Below are positions 55,196-62,088 of a stretch of 64,000 nucleotides of DNA, one piece after another (within the stretch, counting starts at the first letter, position 1; each line of letters begins with the position of its first letter). The stretch spans positions 248,001 to 312,000 of the forward strand of contig NZ_BNAD01000002.1 in the NCBI RefSeq assembly GCF_014653115.1, in the 5' to 3' direction. The notes under the pieces are model-generated. The model ran no database searches and was not told the DNA's origin. It saw nothing but the letters and a program-made list of their open reading frames with translations. Both the position numbers and the translations under genes were made by a program. This DNA is from Nocardioides flavus (ex Wang et al. 2016). GTDB lineage: Bacteria; Actinomycetota; Actinomycetes; Propionibacteriales; Nocardioidaceae.

Positions 55196-55866
55196 GACAC
55201 GACCTCCGCTCCGGGAGCCACTGACTTGCGCTGCTCGTGGTAGGCGAGGATCTGGAGCTCGATGGAGAGGTCCACCTTGCGCACGTCGACTCCGTCGGGC
55301 ACCGACAGGACCGTCGGCGCGAAGTTCAGGATGCTGGTGATGCCCGCGGCGACCATCCGGTCGGCGACGGACTGCGCGGCGACCGCCGGCGTGGCGATGA
55401 CGCCGATCGACACCGCGTTGTCGGCCACGATCGACTCGAGGTCCTCGAAGGAGCGCACGTCGAGGCCGGCGACGACCTCCTCGTGGCGGTCGGGGTCGGC
55501 GTCGAGCAGCGCCACCACGCGGAACCCGCGACTGCGGAACCCGGAGTAGTTGGCGAGCGCGTGCCCGAGGTTGCCGATGCCGACGATGACCACGGGCCAG
55601 TCCTGCGTCACCCCGATCTCGCGGGCGATCTGGTAGCGGAGGTACTCCACGTCGTAGCCGACGCCGCGGGTGCCGTAGCTCCCGAGGTAGGAGAGGTCCT
55701 TGCGGAGCTTGGCGCTGTTGACCCCTGCGGTCGCCGCGAGCTCCTCGCTGGAGCAGGTGGTGGTGCCGCTCTCGGCGAGGCCCGTCAGGGCACGCAAGTA
55801 CACGGGAAGCCTGGCGACGGTCGCCTCGGGGATGTCCCGGGCAGAGTCGGGGGTCCGTGCGGTCAC
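55192..55866 (-). CDS. rex: Redox-sensing transcriptional repressor Rex
   Basis: This 224-residue regulator represses respiratory genes when NADH is low and releases DNA when NADH rises. The N-terminal winged helix includes TVARLPVYLRALTGLAESG and NSAKLRKDLSYLGSYGTRG; the Rossmann domain has VVIVGIGNLGHALANY. I choose GTG 55866, preceded by GGAAAGAG, giving MTARTPDSARDIPEATVARL; an in-frame ATG at 55983 would add 39 residues spanning the predicted promoter. It heads rex-hemA-hemC-hemD-hemB. Confidence 0.94.
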   Translation of the reverse strand: MTARTPDSARDIPEATVARLPVYLRALTGLAESGTTTCSSEELAATAGVNSAKLRKDLSYLGSYGTRGVGYDVEYLRYQIAREIGVTQDWPVVIVGIGNLGHALANYSGFRSRGFRVVALLDADPDRHEEVVAGLDVRSFEDLESIVADNAVSIGVIATPAVAAQSVADRMVAAGITSILNFAPTVLSVPDGVDVRKVDLSIELQILAYHEQRKSVAPGAEVVS

Positions 55867-55909
55867 AGCTGCTCTTTCCAGTCCGCGCGAATCTCGCTCG
55901 GACCCCGCC

Positions 55910-55938
55910 ACTGTAGGAGTTTGTGAACGGGAGAACAA
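55910..55938 (-). promoter_or_regulatory. rex promoter with overlapping Rex-operator-like site
   Basis: On the minus strand TTGTTC (55933-55938) and TACAGT (55910-55915) form a -35/-10 pair with 17-bp spacing. The plus-strand stretch TTGTGAACGGGAGAACAA (55921-55938) overlaps the -35 and spacer: one half, TTGTGAA, is a perfect Rex half-site and the other matches 4 of 7. The position fits autoregulation by Rex. The -10 is 44 bp before the chosen start codon. Confidence 0.55.
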
Positions 55939-56057
55939 AACGAGAACAGGGGTGGCTAGCACATGTGAGAAGACCCACCTCACGCGGGGGTCACCCGACT
56001 TGCGCGAGGGGTGCCGCAGGGCATATCAGAGGCCTTGCACCGCGCCCGCCTCGCGGG

Positions 56058-56180
56058 GGTCGAGGAGCTACGAAGTCGCGTCACGAGACCCCCGCCCCCG
56101 CCGGTCGAGGAGCGACGAAGTCGCGTCACGAGACCCCCGCCCCCGCCGGTCGAGGAGCGACGAAGTCGCGTCACGAGACC
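56058..56180 (+). repeat. Three tandem REP-like elements (45-bp period)
   Basis: Units begin at 56058, 56103 and 56148. Each has left arm GGTCGAGGAG, a core with the stem GCGAC-gaa-GTCGC (the first unit has a CTACG variant that weakens it), and right arm GTCACGAGACC. A C-rich spacer CCCGCCCCCGCC joins units 1-2 and 2-3. They fill the gap between rex and HNH copy 2; the remaining intergenic DNA (55939-56057) shows nothing else I recognise. Confidence 0.8.
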
Positions 56181-56220
56181 CGTCGAAAGTCGTAGGCCAC
56201 TTACCGTCCACAGCCATGGT

Positions 56221-56236
56221 CAGTGTCGGTGGGCTC
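56221..56236 (+). promoter_or_regulatory. 16-base leader element shared by both DUF222-HNH genes (copy 2)
   Basis: CAGTGTCGGTGGGCTC is identical to the minus-strand sequence at 38420-38435. It ends 16 nt before the ATG of HNH copy 2, almost the same spacing as in copy 1, while flanking bases differ. Confidence 0.6.
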
Positions 56237-56244
56237 GCGTAGGG

Positions 56245-56260
56245 TCGAACACATGATCGA
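56245..56260 (+). promoter_or_regulatory. LexA (SOS) box over the start of HNH copy 2
   Basis: TCGAACACATGATCGA matches the actinobacterial LexA consensus TCGAAC-N4-GTTCGA at 11 of 12 defined positions (consensus recalled from mycobacterial work). The ATG start codon is inside the spacer. This predicts DNA-damage induction of the HNH gene. Confidence 0.65.
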
Positions 56261-57662
56261 AGTCGCTGCAGGGCCCGGAGCAGGTGAGGTCGAGGACCTC
56301 GCCGCCTCCGACCTGCTCGCCTCTATCCGGCTGGAGCGGGCCGCCGAGAACACCGCGGCCGCCCGCCAGCTCGTCCTTGCCGCGCAGTGGGCGGACCTGC
56401 ACCCGCCCGAGTCGATCCACTCCGCCGCCGCGTTCACTGTGCCGGGGTGCGAGCACGAGGAGCCCATCGCCGGCGACGGTACGCCCCTGGTCGCGGAGTT
56501 CTGCATCGCCGAGCTCGGCACCGTCCTCGGCATCAGCACCACTGCGGCGAAGAAGCTCATCGGCCACGCCCTCGAGCTGCGCCACCGCCTCCCCCGGCTC
56601 TGGGACCAGGTCCACGCAGGGCGTGTGCCTGCGTGGCGGGCGCGGTCGGTCGCCGAGACCACCATCCACACAAACCCCGTCCTGACCCGTGAGGCGGCGG
56701 GGTTCGTCGACGCCCAGGTCGCCGCCGTCGCCGGCCGGATCGGTCCCGCGCAGCTCGACCGGCTCGTCGCCGAGACCATCAAGCGCTACGACCTCGCCGT
56801 CGCCGACCCGACAGCCGATCCGGAGGACGGCTACCTGTCGGTGGACCCGCGCCACGTGACGGTGCATGACGACGACGTCCACTTCGCCGGCACCATGCGC
56901 ATCGAGGCCGAGGTCGACCTCGCCGACGCCCTCGACCTCGACCGCGCCGTCGCGCACGACGCCGCCACCCAGAAGGCACTCGGCTCGCAGCTGTCGCTCG
57001 ACGCCCGCCGGGCCAAGGCTCTCGGGAACCTCGCCCGGACCCAGACCGCACTGGACCTCCACGCCTCGGGCGCGACCGGACCGGCAGACACTGATGGTCT
57101 GCCGCCGGCGCGGGAGATGGTGATCCACGCCCACTTCGACGCCACCCTGTCCGGCGACACCACCGTGTTCGGTCCGACCGGGCGGATGGAGAACGGCCAG
57201 CGGCTCGTGCTCCTCGAGCAGATCCAGGCCTGGTGCGGCGACACCCACACGAGCGTGACGATCAAGCCCGTCATCGACCTCAACACCCCGTTGACCGCGC
57301 AGGGCTACGACATCCCGGACCGCATCCGCGAGCAGATCATCCTGAGGGATCGCACGTGCGTGTTCCCGAACTGCAGCCGCCCCGCCCGCGGCTGCGACAT
57401 CGACCATGTCGTGCCGTGGGACGAGCACGCCGATGCCGAGGGCAGACCCCAACCCGGACCCACCACCACGAGCAACCTCGCCGCCCTCTGCCGCTTCCAC
57501 CACCGCCTCAAGACCCACTCGGGCTGGCGATACGAAGCCTCCGCGCCGGGGGTGTTCGAGTGGACGGCTCCCCACGGCTACCGCTACCGACGCGACCACA
57601 CCGGCACCACCGAGCTCGACCCACCCGATCCACCCGGCATCCCACGCCCCCGCCGACGATGA
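56253..57662 (+). CDS. DUF222 / HNH endonuclease protein ('13E12 repeat family'), copy 2
   Basis: This 469-residue paralogue of the protein at 36929-38404 shares the DUF222 landmarks TPLVAEFCIAELGTVLGIS and LELRHRLPRLWDQV. The C-terminal HNH nuclease has CVFPNC, CDIDHVVPWDEH and NLAALCRFHHRLK, then FEWTAPHGYRY. The start is ATG 56253; a GTG at 56223 in frame lies within the shared leader and is less likely. A LexA box overlaps the start, and three REP-like repeats lie just upstream. Catalytic activity and targets are not established for the family. Confidence 0.88.
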   Translation: MIEVAAGPGAGEVEDLAASDLLASIRLERAAENTAAARQLVLAAQWADLHPPESIHSAAAFTVPGCEHEEPIAGDGTPLVAEFCIAELGTVLGISTTAAKKLIGHALELRHRLPRLWDQVHAGRVPAWRARSVAETTIHTNPVLTREAAGFVDAQVAAVAGRIGPAQLDRLVAETIKRYDLAVADPTADPEDGYLSVDPRHVTVHDDDVHFAGTMRIEAEVDLADALDLDRAVAHDAATQKALGSQLSLDARRAKALGNLARTQTALDLHASGATGPADTDGLPPAREMVIHAHFDATLSGDTTVFGPTGRMENGQRLVLLEQIQAWCGDTHTSVTIKPVIDLNTPLTAQGYDIPDRIREQIILRDRTCVFPNCSRPARGCDIDHVVPWDEHADAEGRPQPGPTTTSNLAALCRFHHRLKTHSGWRYEASAPGVFEWTAPHGYRYRRDHTGTTELDPPDPPGIPRPRRR

Positions 57663-57674
57663 CCCCGCCCCACA

Positions 57675-57700
57675 CCCCGCCAGTCCCCACGATGGCGGGG
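57675..57700 (+). terminator. Perfect 8-bp hairpin after HNH copy 2
   Basis: CCCCGCCA (57675-57682) and TGGCGGGG (57693-57700) pair perfectly with a 10-nt loop, 12 nt past the HNH stop. It is probably a terminator for the HNH gene, since the HAD gene starts 38 nt later. There is no T-tract. Confidence 0.5.
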
Positions 57701-57738
57701 GCACAAGCACGTCCTCCCGTGATCACTACGATCCGCAC

Positions 57739-58398
57739 GTGCCGCTCCTGATGGTCGACCTCGACAACACCCTCGTGGACCGTGCGGCCGCGTTCCTCGC
57801 GTGGGCCGAGGCCTTCTGCCGGGACCACCATCGCGACGACGACGAGGCCGTCACGGGGCTCGTCGAAGCGGACGCTGACGGCTACACCCCCCGCGACGGA
57901 TTGGCGGAGTCGGTGCGCGAGAGGTTCCGGTTGAGCCCTGGTGCCTTCGCCGCTTTGGTGGACGACCTGCGCTGGGGGATGGCGGACCACCTCGAGCTCG
58001 AGCCGCGTGTGGTCGACGCCGTGAGGCGCGCACGCACTACCGGCTGGACGGTGGTCATCGTCACCAACGGGACGGTGGAGCAGCAGCAGCGCAAGCTGCG
58101 CCTCACCGGGCTGGACGAGGAGGTCGACGCCTGTGTCATCTCGGAAGCCGCAGGGGTCAAGAAGCCGTCGCCGGAGATCTTCCACCTCGCGGCCTCCACC
58201 GCATCCGAGACGCTCGAGGGCGCTTGGGTGATCGGAGACTCGGCTCGCGCGGACATCGCCGGCGCCCACGGCCTCTCGCTCCGGAGCGTGTGGCTCCGCC
58301 GGGGGCGGACATGGGACGAAGAGGATTTCGCACCGACCCTCGAGGCAGACGACTGTGCGCAGGCGATCGACCTCGTCATCGCGCGCCGTCCGTCCTGA
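57739..58398 (+). CDS. HAD-superfamily hydrolase
   Basis: This 219-residue protein has HAD motif I MVDLDNTLVDR at the N-terminus, motif II VVIVTNGT, the motif III lysine in GVKKPSPEIF and motif IV GDSARADIAGA. A helical cap lies between motifs I and II. It is a phosphatase-type enzyme of unknown substrate. The frame is open further upstream, but GTG 57739 immediately precedes motif I as is usual. Confidence 0.87.
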   Translation: MPLLMVDLDNTLVDRAAAFLAWAEAFCRDHHRDDDEAVTGLVEADADGYTPRDGLAESVRERFRLSPGAFAALVDDLRWGMADHLELEPRVVDAVRRARTTGWTVVIVTNGTVEQQQRKLRLTGLDEEVDACVISEAAGVKKPSPEIFHLAASTASETLEGAWVIGDSARADIAGAHGLSLRSVWLRRGRTWDEEDFAPTLEADDCAQAIDLVIARRPS

Positions 58399-58420
58399 CG
58401 AACGCGCCGGCAGCCAGGGC

Positions 58421-58663
58421 TCAGCCCCCCAGCGCCGCCCGCAGCCGCGCGGCGTCGACCCGCCAGAAGTCGTGCTGGCGCCCGTCGACCAGGGTCACCG
58501 GGATCTCGTCGCCGTAGCGGTCCTCGAGGTCGTCGTCTGTGGTGATGTCGACCTCCTCGTACGACTCCCCGAGCTCGGCGCACACGGCCTCGATGACCGC
58601 CCGGGCGTCGTCACAGAGGTGGCACCCGGGCCGGGAGTAGAGGGTGACGCGCGGGGCGGTCAC
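58421..58663 (-). CDS. Glutaredoxin-like protein
   Basis: This 80-residue thioredoxin-fold protein has the redox motif YSRPGCHLCDDA (CHLC) near residue 14 and the cis-proline in EIPVTLVDG. It is of the small DUF836 type common in actinobacteria near rex and hem genes. ATG/GTG start at 58663 overlaps the stop of the acyl-CoA ligase gene by 4 nt, so it is co-transcribed with it. Confidence 0.88.
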   Translation of the reverse strand: MTAPRVTLYSRPGCHLCDDARAVIEAVCAELGESYEEVDITTDDDLEDRYGDEIPVTLVDGRQHDFWRVDAARLRAALGG

Positions 58664-60210
58664 TCGAGCAGCCCCTGGACGCGTCGGCGCTCGATCCCGC
58701 GCAGCCGGCCCTTCTGCACCTTGCCGGTCGCGGTCAACGGCAGCTCGTCGACGACCTCGATGCGCGACGGCTGCTTGAAGCGCGCGAGTCGCACGACGGC
58801 GTGCGCCCGGACCGCGTCCTCGAGGTGGGTCATCGGGCGGGACGGGACGACGTACGCCACGACAGCCTCGCCGGTCTCCGCGTCCGGCGCGCCGACCACG
58901 GCGGCGTCGGCGACGCCGTCGACCTCGCGGATCACGTCCTCGACCTCGGTCGGGTAGACGTTGAAGCCGCTGACGATGATCAGCTCCTTGACCCGGTCGA
59001 CGAGGAAGAGGTCACCGCTCGCGTCGAGGAAGCCGACGTCGCCCGTGGCGTACCAGCCGTCGGCGTCGGGGCCGTCGGCCCCGTCGGGCCAGTAGCCGCT
59101 GAAGAGGTTGTCGCCGCGGACCTGGATCTGGCCGGGGTCCTCGCCCTCGACCTGCCCCCACGTCTCGTCGACGAGGCGCAGCGCGATGCCGGGCAGGGCC
59201 GCGCCCACCGAGCCCGCCCGCGGCTCGGTGCTGCACAAGGTGCTCGTCACGACCGGCGCCGCCTCGGTGAGCCCGTAGCCCTGGTGCACGGGAATCCCGG
59301 TGAGCGCGGTGAACTGCTCGATCACCTCCGGCTCGAGCGGCGCCGAGCCCGACAGCACCAGCCGGACCGGGCCGAGGCGCTCGCGCAGGTGCTCGTCGGG
59401 CAGCCAGTGCGCGAAGACGGGCGGTGCGATCGGCACGACGCTGCACGCCTCATCGTCGATGAGGTCGAGCACCGCCTGCGGGTCGTAGTCCTCGACGAGC
59501 AGCAGCCGGGCGCGGTGGCGCAGCACCCCGCCGAGGACGGCGTTGAGACCGTAGACGTGGAACAGCGGCAGCACGCCGAGCACCACGTCGTCGCCGTGCA
59601 TCATCGGCGGCTCGACGGCCGCGACCTGCTCGATGTTGGCCAGCAGCGCACGGTGGCTGAGCATCGCCGCGCGCGGCAGCCCGGAGGTACCGCTGGTGTA
59701 GAGCAGGGCCGCGAGCTTCTCCGGGTCCGGGAGCGGCGGGACCGGGCGTACGACGTCCGCGCGCAGGTCGCCGAGGGCGACCTCGCCGTCGGCCGGGGCC
59801 GTGCCGGTGACGACGACGGTGGGAGCGGGGACATCGGCGTCGAGCTCGGCCACCGCTGCACGTACGACGTCGACCGCCCGCTCGTCGACGACCACCAGGC
59901 GCGACCCGGAGTCGGCGATCATCCGGGCGACCTCGCCGGCCGTGGACCGCGGGTTCACCGGCACCGCGACCACCTGGGCGCGCAGCACCGCGAGGTAGGT
60001 GGTGACGAACTCGATCCGGTTGCCGACGACGATCATCACCCGCTGCCCCGCGCGTACGCCGTGGGCGCCGAGCCCGGTCGCGAGACGGGCCACCTCGTCC
60101 TCGAGCTGGGCCCAGGTGAGCGAGCGGCCGCCGCTCTCGACGAGGGCCTGCCGGTCGGGGACGTCCGCGGCGGCCTCGGCCACCAACGCGGAGATGTCGT
60201 TGCGCGGCAT
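58660..60210 (-). CDS. AMP-binding acyl-CoA ligase (long-chain fatty acid type)
   Basis: This 516-residue ANL ligase is complete: phosphate loop LLYTSGTSGLPRAAMLSHR (about residues 170-188), HVYGLNAVLGG, YGLTEAAPVVTS, YATGDVGFLD, the hinge VDRVKELIIVSGFNVYPTEVE and the C-terminal catalytic lysine in ATGKVQKGRLRG. It probably activates a fatty or aryl acid; the substrate is not known. Start ATG 60210. It diverges from the HAD-IB gene with 31 bp between the starts and contrasts with the degenerate ANL protein at 26343. Confidence 0.9.
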   Translation of the reverse strand: MPRNDISALVAEAAADVPDRQALVESGGRSLTWAQLEDEVARLATGLGAHGVRAGQRVMIVVGNRIEFVTTYLAVLRAQVVAVPVNPRSTAGEVARMIADSGSRLVVVDERAVDVVRAAVAELDADVPAPTVVVTGTAPADGEVALGDLRADVVRPVPPLPDPEKLAALLYTSGTSGLPRAAMLSHRALLANIEQVAAVEPPMMHGDDVVLGVLPLFHVYGLNAVLGGVLRHRARLLLVEDYDPQAVLDLIDDEACSVVPIAPPVFAHWLPDEHLRERLGPVRLVLSGSAPLEPEVIEQFTALTGIPVHQGYGLTEAAPVVTSTLCSTEPRAGSVGAALPGIALRLVDETWGQVEGEDPGQIQVRGDNLFSGYWPDGADGPDADGWYATGDVGFLDASGDLFLVDRVKELIIVSGFNVYPTEVEDVIREVDGVADAAVVGAPDAETGEAVVAYVVPSRPMTHLEDAVRAHAVVRLARFKQPSRIEVVDELPLTATGKVQKGRLRGIERRRVQGLLE

Positions 60211-60241
60211 GGGCCGATCCTTCCACAGCTAGGCTGGGCGG

Positions 60242-61129
60242 GTGACCCCGTCCGAGCGACCGCGACGCCTCAACCTGCAGCAGCGCTCGGCGCTGGCGGG
60301 CGAGGCGGCGGCGGCCTCGGCGGAGGTCGAGAACGCGCTCCTCACCCCCAGCGACCCCACCGCTGCGGCGTTCTTCGACGTCGACAACACCGTGATGCAG
60401 GGCGCGAGCATCTTCCACTTCGCCCGCGGGCTGCACCGCCGCCAGTTCTTCACCACGCGCGAGATCGCCTCGGCCGCCTGGAAGCAGGCCTACTTCCGGA
60501 TCGTCGGAGTCGAGGACCCCGAGCACGTCGCCGAGGCCCGCAACTCGGCGCTGTCCTTCATCGCCGGGCACACCACGGCCGAGCTCGAGGAGCTCGGCGA
60601 GGAGATCTTCGACGAGGCGATGGCCCACCGGATCTGGCCCGGCACGCGCGCCCTCGCGCAGCTGCACCTCGACGAGGGCCAGCGGGTGTGGCTGGTGACC
60701 GCCGCGCCGATCGAGATCGCCACCATCATCGCCCGCCGCCTCGGCCTCACCGGCGCGCTGGGCACGGTCGCCGAGCACGTCGACGGCGTCTACACCGGCC
60801 AGCTCGTCGGCGACCTCCTGCACGGCCCGGCCAAGGCCGAGGCGATCAAGGCGCTCGCCGCGCGCGAGGGCCTCGACCTCGCACGATGCTCGGCCTATTC
60901 CGACTCGAGCAACGACCTGCCGATGCTGTCGATGGTCGGCGACCCCTGCGCCATCAACCCCGACGCCCGCCTCCGGGCCCACGCCCGCGCACACGGCTGG
61001 CGGATCCACGACTACCGCACCGGGCGCAAGGCGGCGCGGGTGGGACTGTTCGGCGCCGCCGTCGCAGGGGCGCTCACCGGAGCCGTCGCCGCCGGGGTGG
61101 GCGTGCGAGGCCGCGACCGCTCAGCCTGA
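60242..61129 (+). CDS. HAD-IB family phosphatase with C-terminal membrane helix
   Basis: This 295-residue SerB-like protein has motif [16 protein letters not shown] (about residue 43), motif [14 protein letters not shown], the lysine in [11 protein letters not shown] and motif [17 protein letters not shown] hydrophobic tail ([22 protein letters not shown]) may anchor it in the membrane. The family includes phosphoserine and lysophosphatidate phosphatases. It lies directly upstream of the BldN-like sigma gene. Start GTG 60242. Confidence 0.87.
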   Translation: MTPSERPRRLNLQQRSALAGEAAAASAEVENALLTPSDPTAAAFFDVDNTVMQGASIFHFARGLHRRQFFTTREIASAAWKQAYFRIVGVEDPEHVAEARNSALSFIAGHTTAELEELGEEIFDEAMAHRIWPGTRALAQLHLDEGQRVWLVTAAPIEIATIIARRLGLTGALGTVAEHVDGVYTGQLVGDLLHGPAKAEAIKALAAREGLDLARCSAYSDSSNDLPMLSMVGDPCAINPDARLRAHARAHGWRIHDYRTGRKAARVGLFGAAVAGALTGAVAAGVGVRGRDRSA

Positions 61130-61132
61130 GAC

Positions 61133-61147
61133 GTAACTCGAAGTTAC
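61133..61147 (+). promoter_or_regulatory. BldD-box-like palindrome upstream of the BldN-like sigma gene
   Basis: GTAACTCGAAGTTAC is a perfect inverted repeat (6-3-6). It contains TAAC-N5-GTTA, the half-sites of the Streptomyces BldD operator (TnACnc(A/T)gnGTnA) at the right spacing, matching 7 of 9 defined positions. It is 67 bp upstream of the sigma start codon at 61215. In Streptomyces bldN is a known BldD target. Confidence 0.5.
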
Positions 61148-61214
61148 TCACGGGTTCACAAGACCCGCGGTGCGGCCTATCGTGGATGATGCTGCAACCG
61201 GGAGGGGACACCGC

Positions 61215-62009
61215 ATGCGGTCACCAGACGACCTTCAGCATGCCTTCGACGAGGGCATGGACGCGCTGCGGCGCGCCGTCCTCGCCGTGCTGTCCCCCCA
61301 GCTCGCCGGGCAGGTCCTGCTCGCCGAGACCGCCGTGCCCGGCTCCGCGCCGCTGCCCGCGCGCGGATCGGTCGGAGCAGGCCGGGGCCCGGGGCCCGGG
61401 TCGAGCCCCGTCGGCGACGAGGACCGGGCCACGTCCTCGGAGGTCGACGAGGCGGAGCGCGAGCGGCTCATCGCCCTCGTCGAGCTGGCCCGTGCCGGTG
61501 ACAAGGAGGCCTTCGGCCTGCTCTACGACCACTACCACCTCGCGGTCTACCGCTTCCTCCACCACCGCACCCGCTCGCAGACGCTGGCCGAGGACCTGAC
61601 CTCCGAGACCTTCTTCCGGGCCCTGCGGAGCATGAACAGCTTCCGGTGGCAGGGCAAGGACTTCGGCGCTTGGCTGATGACGATCGCGCGCAACCTCACC
61701 ACGGACCACTTCAAGGCCGGCCGGACCCGCCTGGAGATGACCACCGAGGACATGACGCCGCACGACGACGCCACCGAGGGCCCCGAGGACACCGTCATCG
61801 CGGGGCTCACCAACGAGGTGCTGCTCACCGCGCTGACCCAGCTGCCGACCGAGCAGCGCGAGTGCCTGGTCATGCGGTTCCTGCAGGGGCTGTCGATCGC
61901 TGAGACCGCGCTCGCCCTCGACCGTTCCGACGGTGCGGTCAAGCAGCTGCAGCTGCGCGGCGTGCGCAACCTGGCCAAGCTGCTGCCGGAGGGGTTGAGA
62001 GACGCGTGA
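61215..62009 (+). CDS. ECF sigma factor, BldN-like
   Basis: This 264-residue sigma factor has region 2 (AFGLLYDHYHLAVYRFLHHR, then LAEDLTSETFFRALRSM) from about residue 98 and region 4 (LPTEQRECLVMRFLQGLSI followed by the helix-turn-helix AETALALDRSDGAVKQLQLR). The first 95 residues are an extension with LLAETAVPGSAPLPARGSV; Streptomyces BldN also has an N-terminal extension that is removed. ATG 61215 follows GGGAGGGG; an upstream GTG at 61170 lacks this. The DUF5667 gene follows, as with bldN-rsbN. The BldN name is inferred from context and layout. Confidence 0.82.
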   Translation: MRSPDDLQHAFDEGMDALRRAVLAVLSPQLAGQVLLAETAVPGSAPLPARGSVGAGRGPGPGSSPVGDEDRATSSEVDEAERERLIALVELARAGDKEAFGLLYDHYHLAVYRFLHHRTRSQTLAEDLTSETFFRALRSMNSFRWQGKDFGAWLMTIARNLTTDHFKAGRTRLEMTTEDMTPHDDATEGPEDTVIAGLTNEVLLTALTQLPTEQRECLVMRFLQGLSIAETALALDRSDGAVKQLQLRGVRNLAKLLPEGLRDA

Positions 62010-62088
62010 CACACCCCGTAACCCCGGCCTCGCCTGGCTCGTTCGTCCGAGTGGGAGGAACCACCCGCAGTGAGACAGGACGATCGCG

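Noticed and set aside
55700..56256. Several open frames on both strands through the tandem repeats
   Set aside because: They arise from the 45-bp repeat unit, a multiple of three, and have no domain, no good start and no neighbour support.
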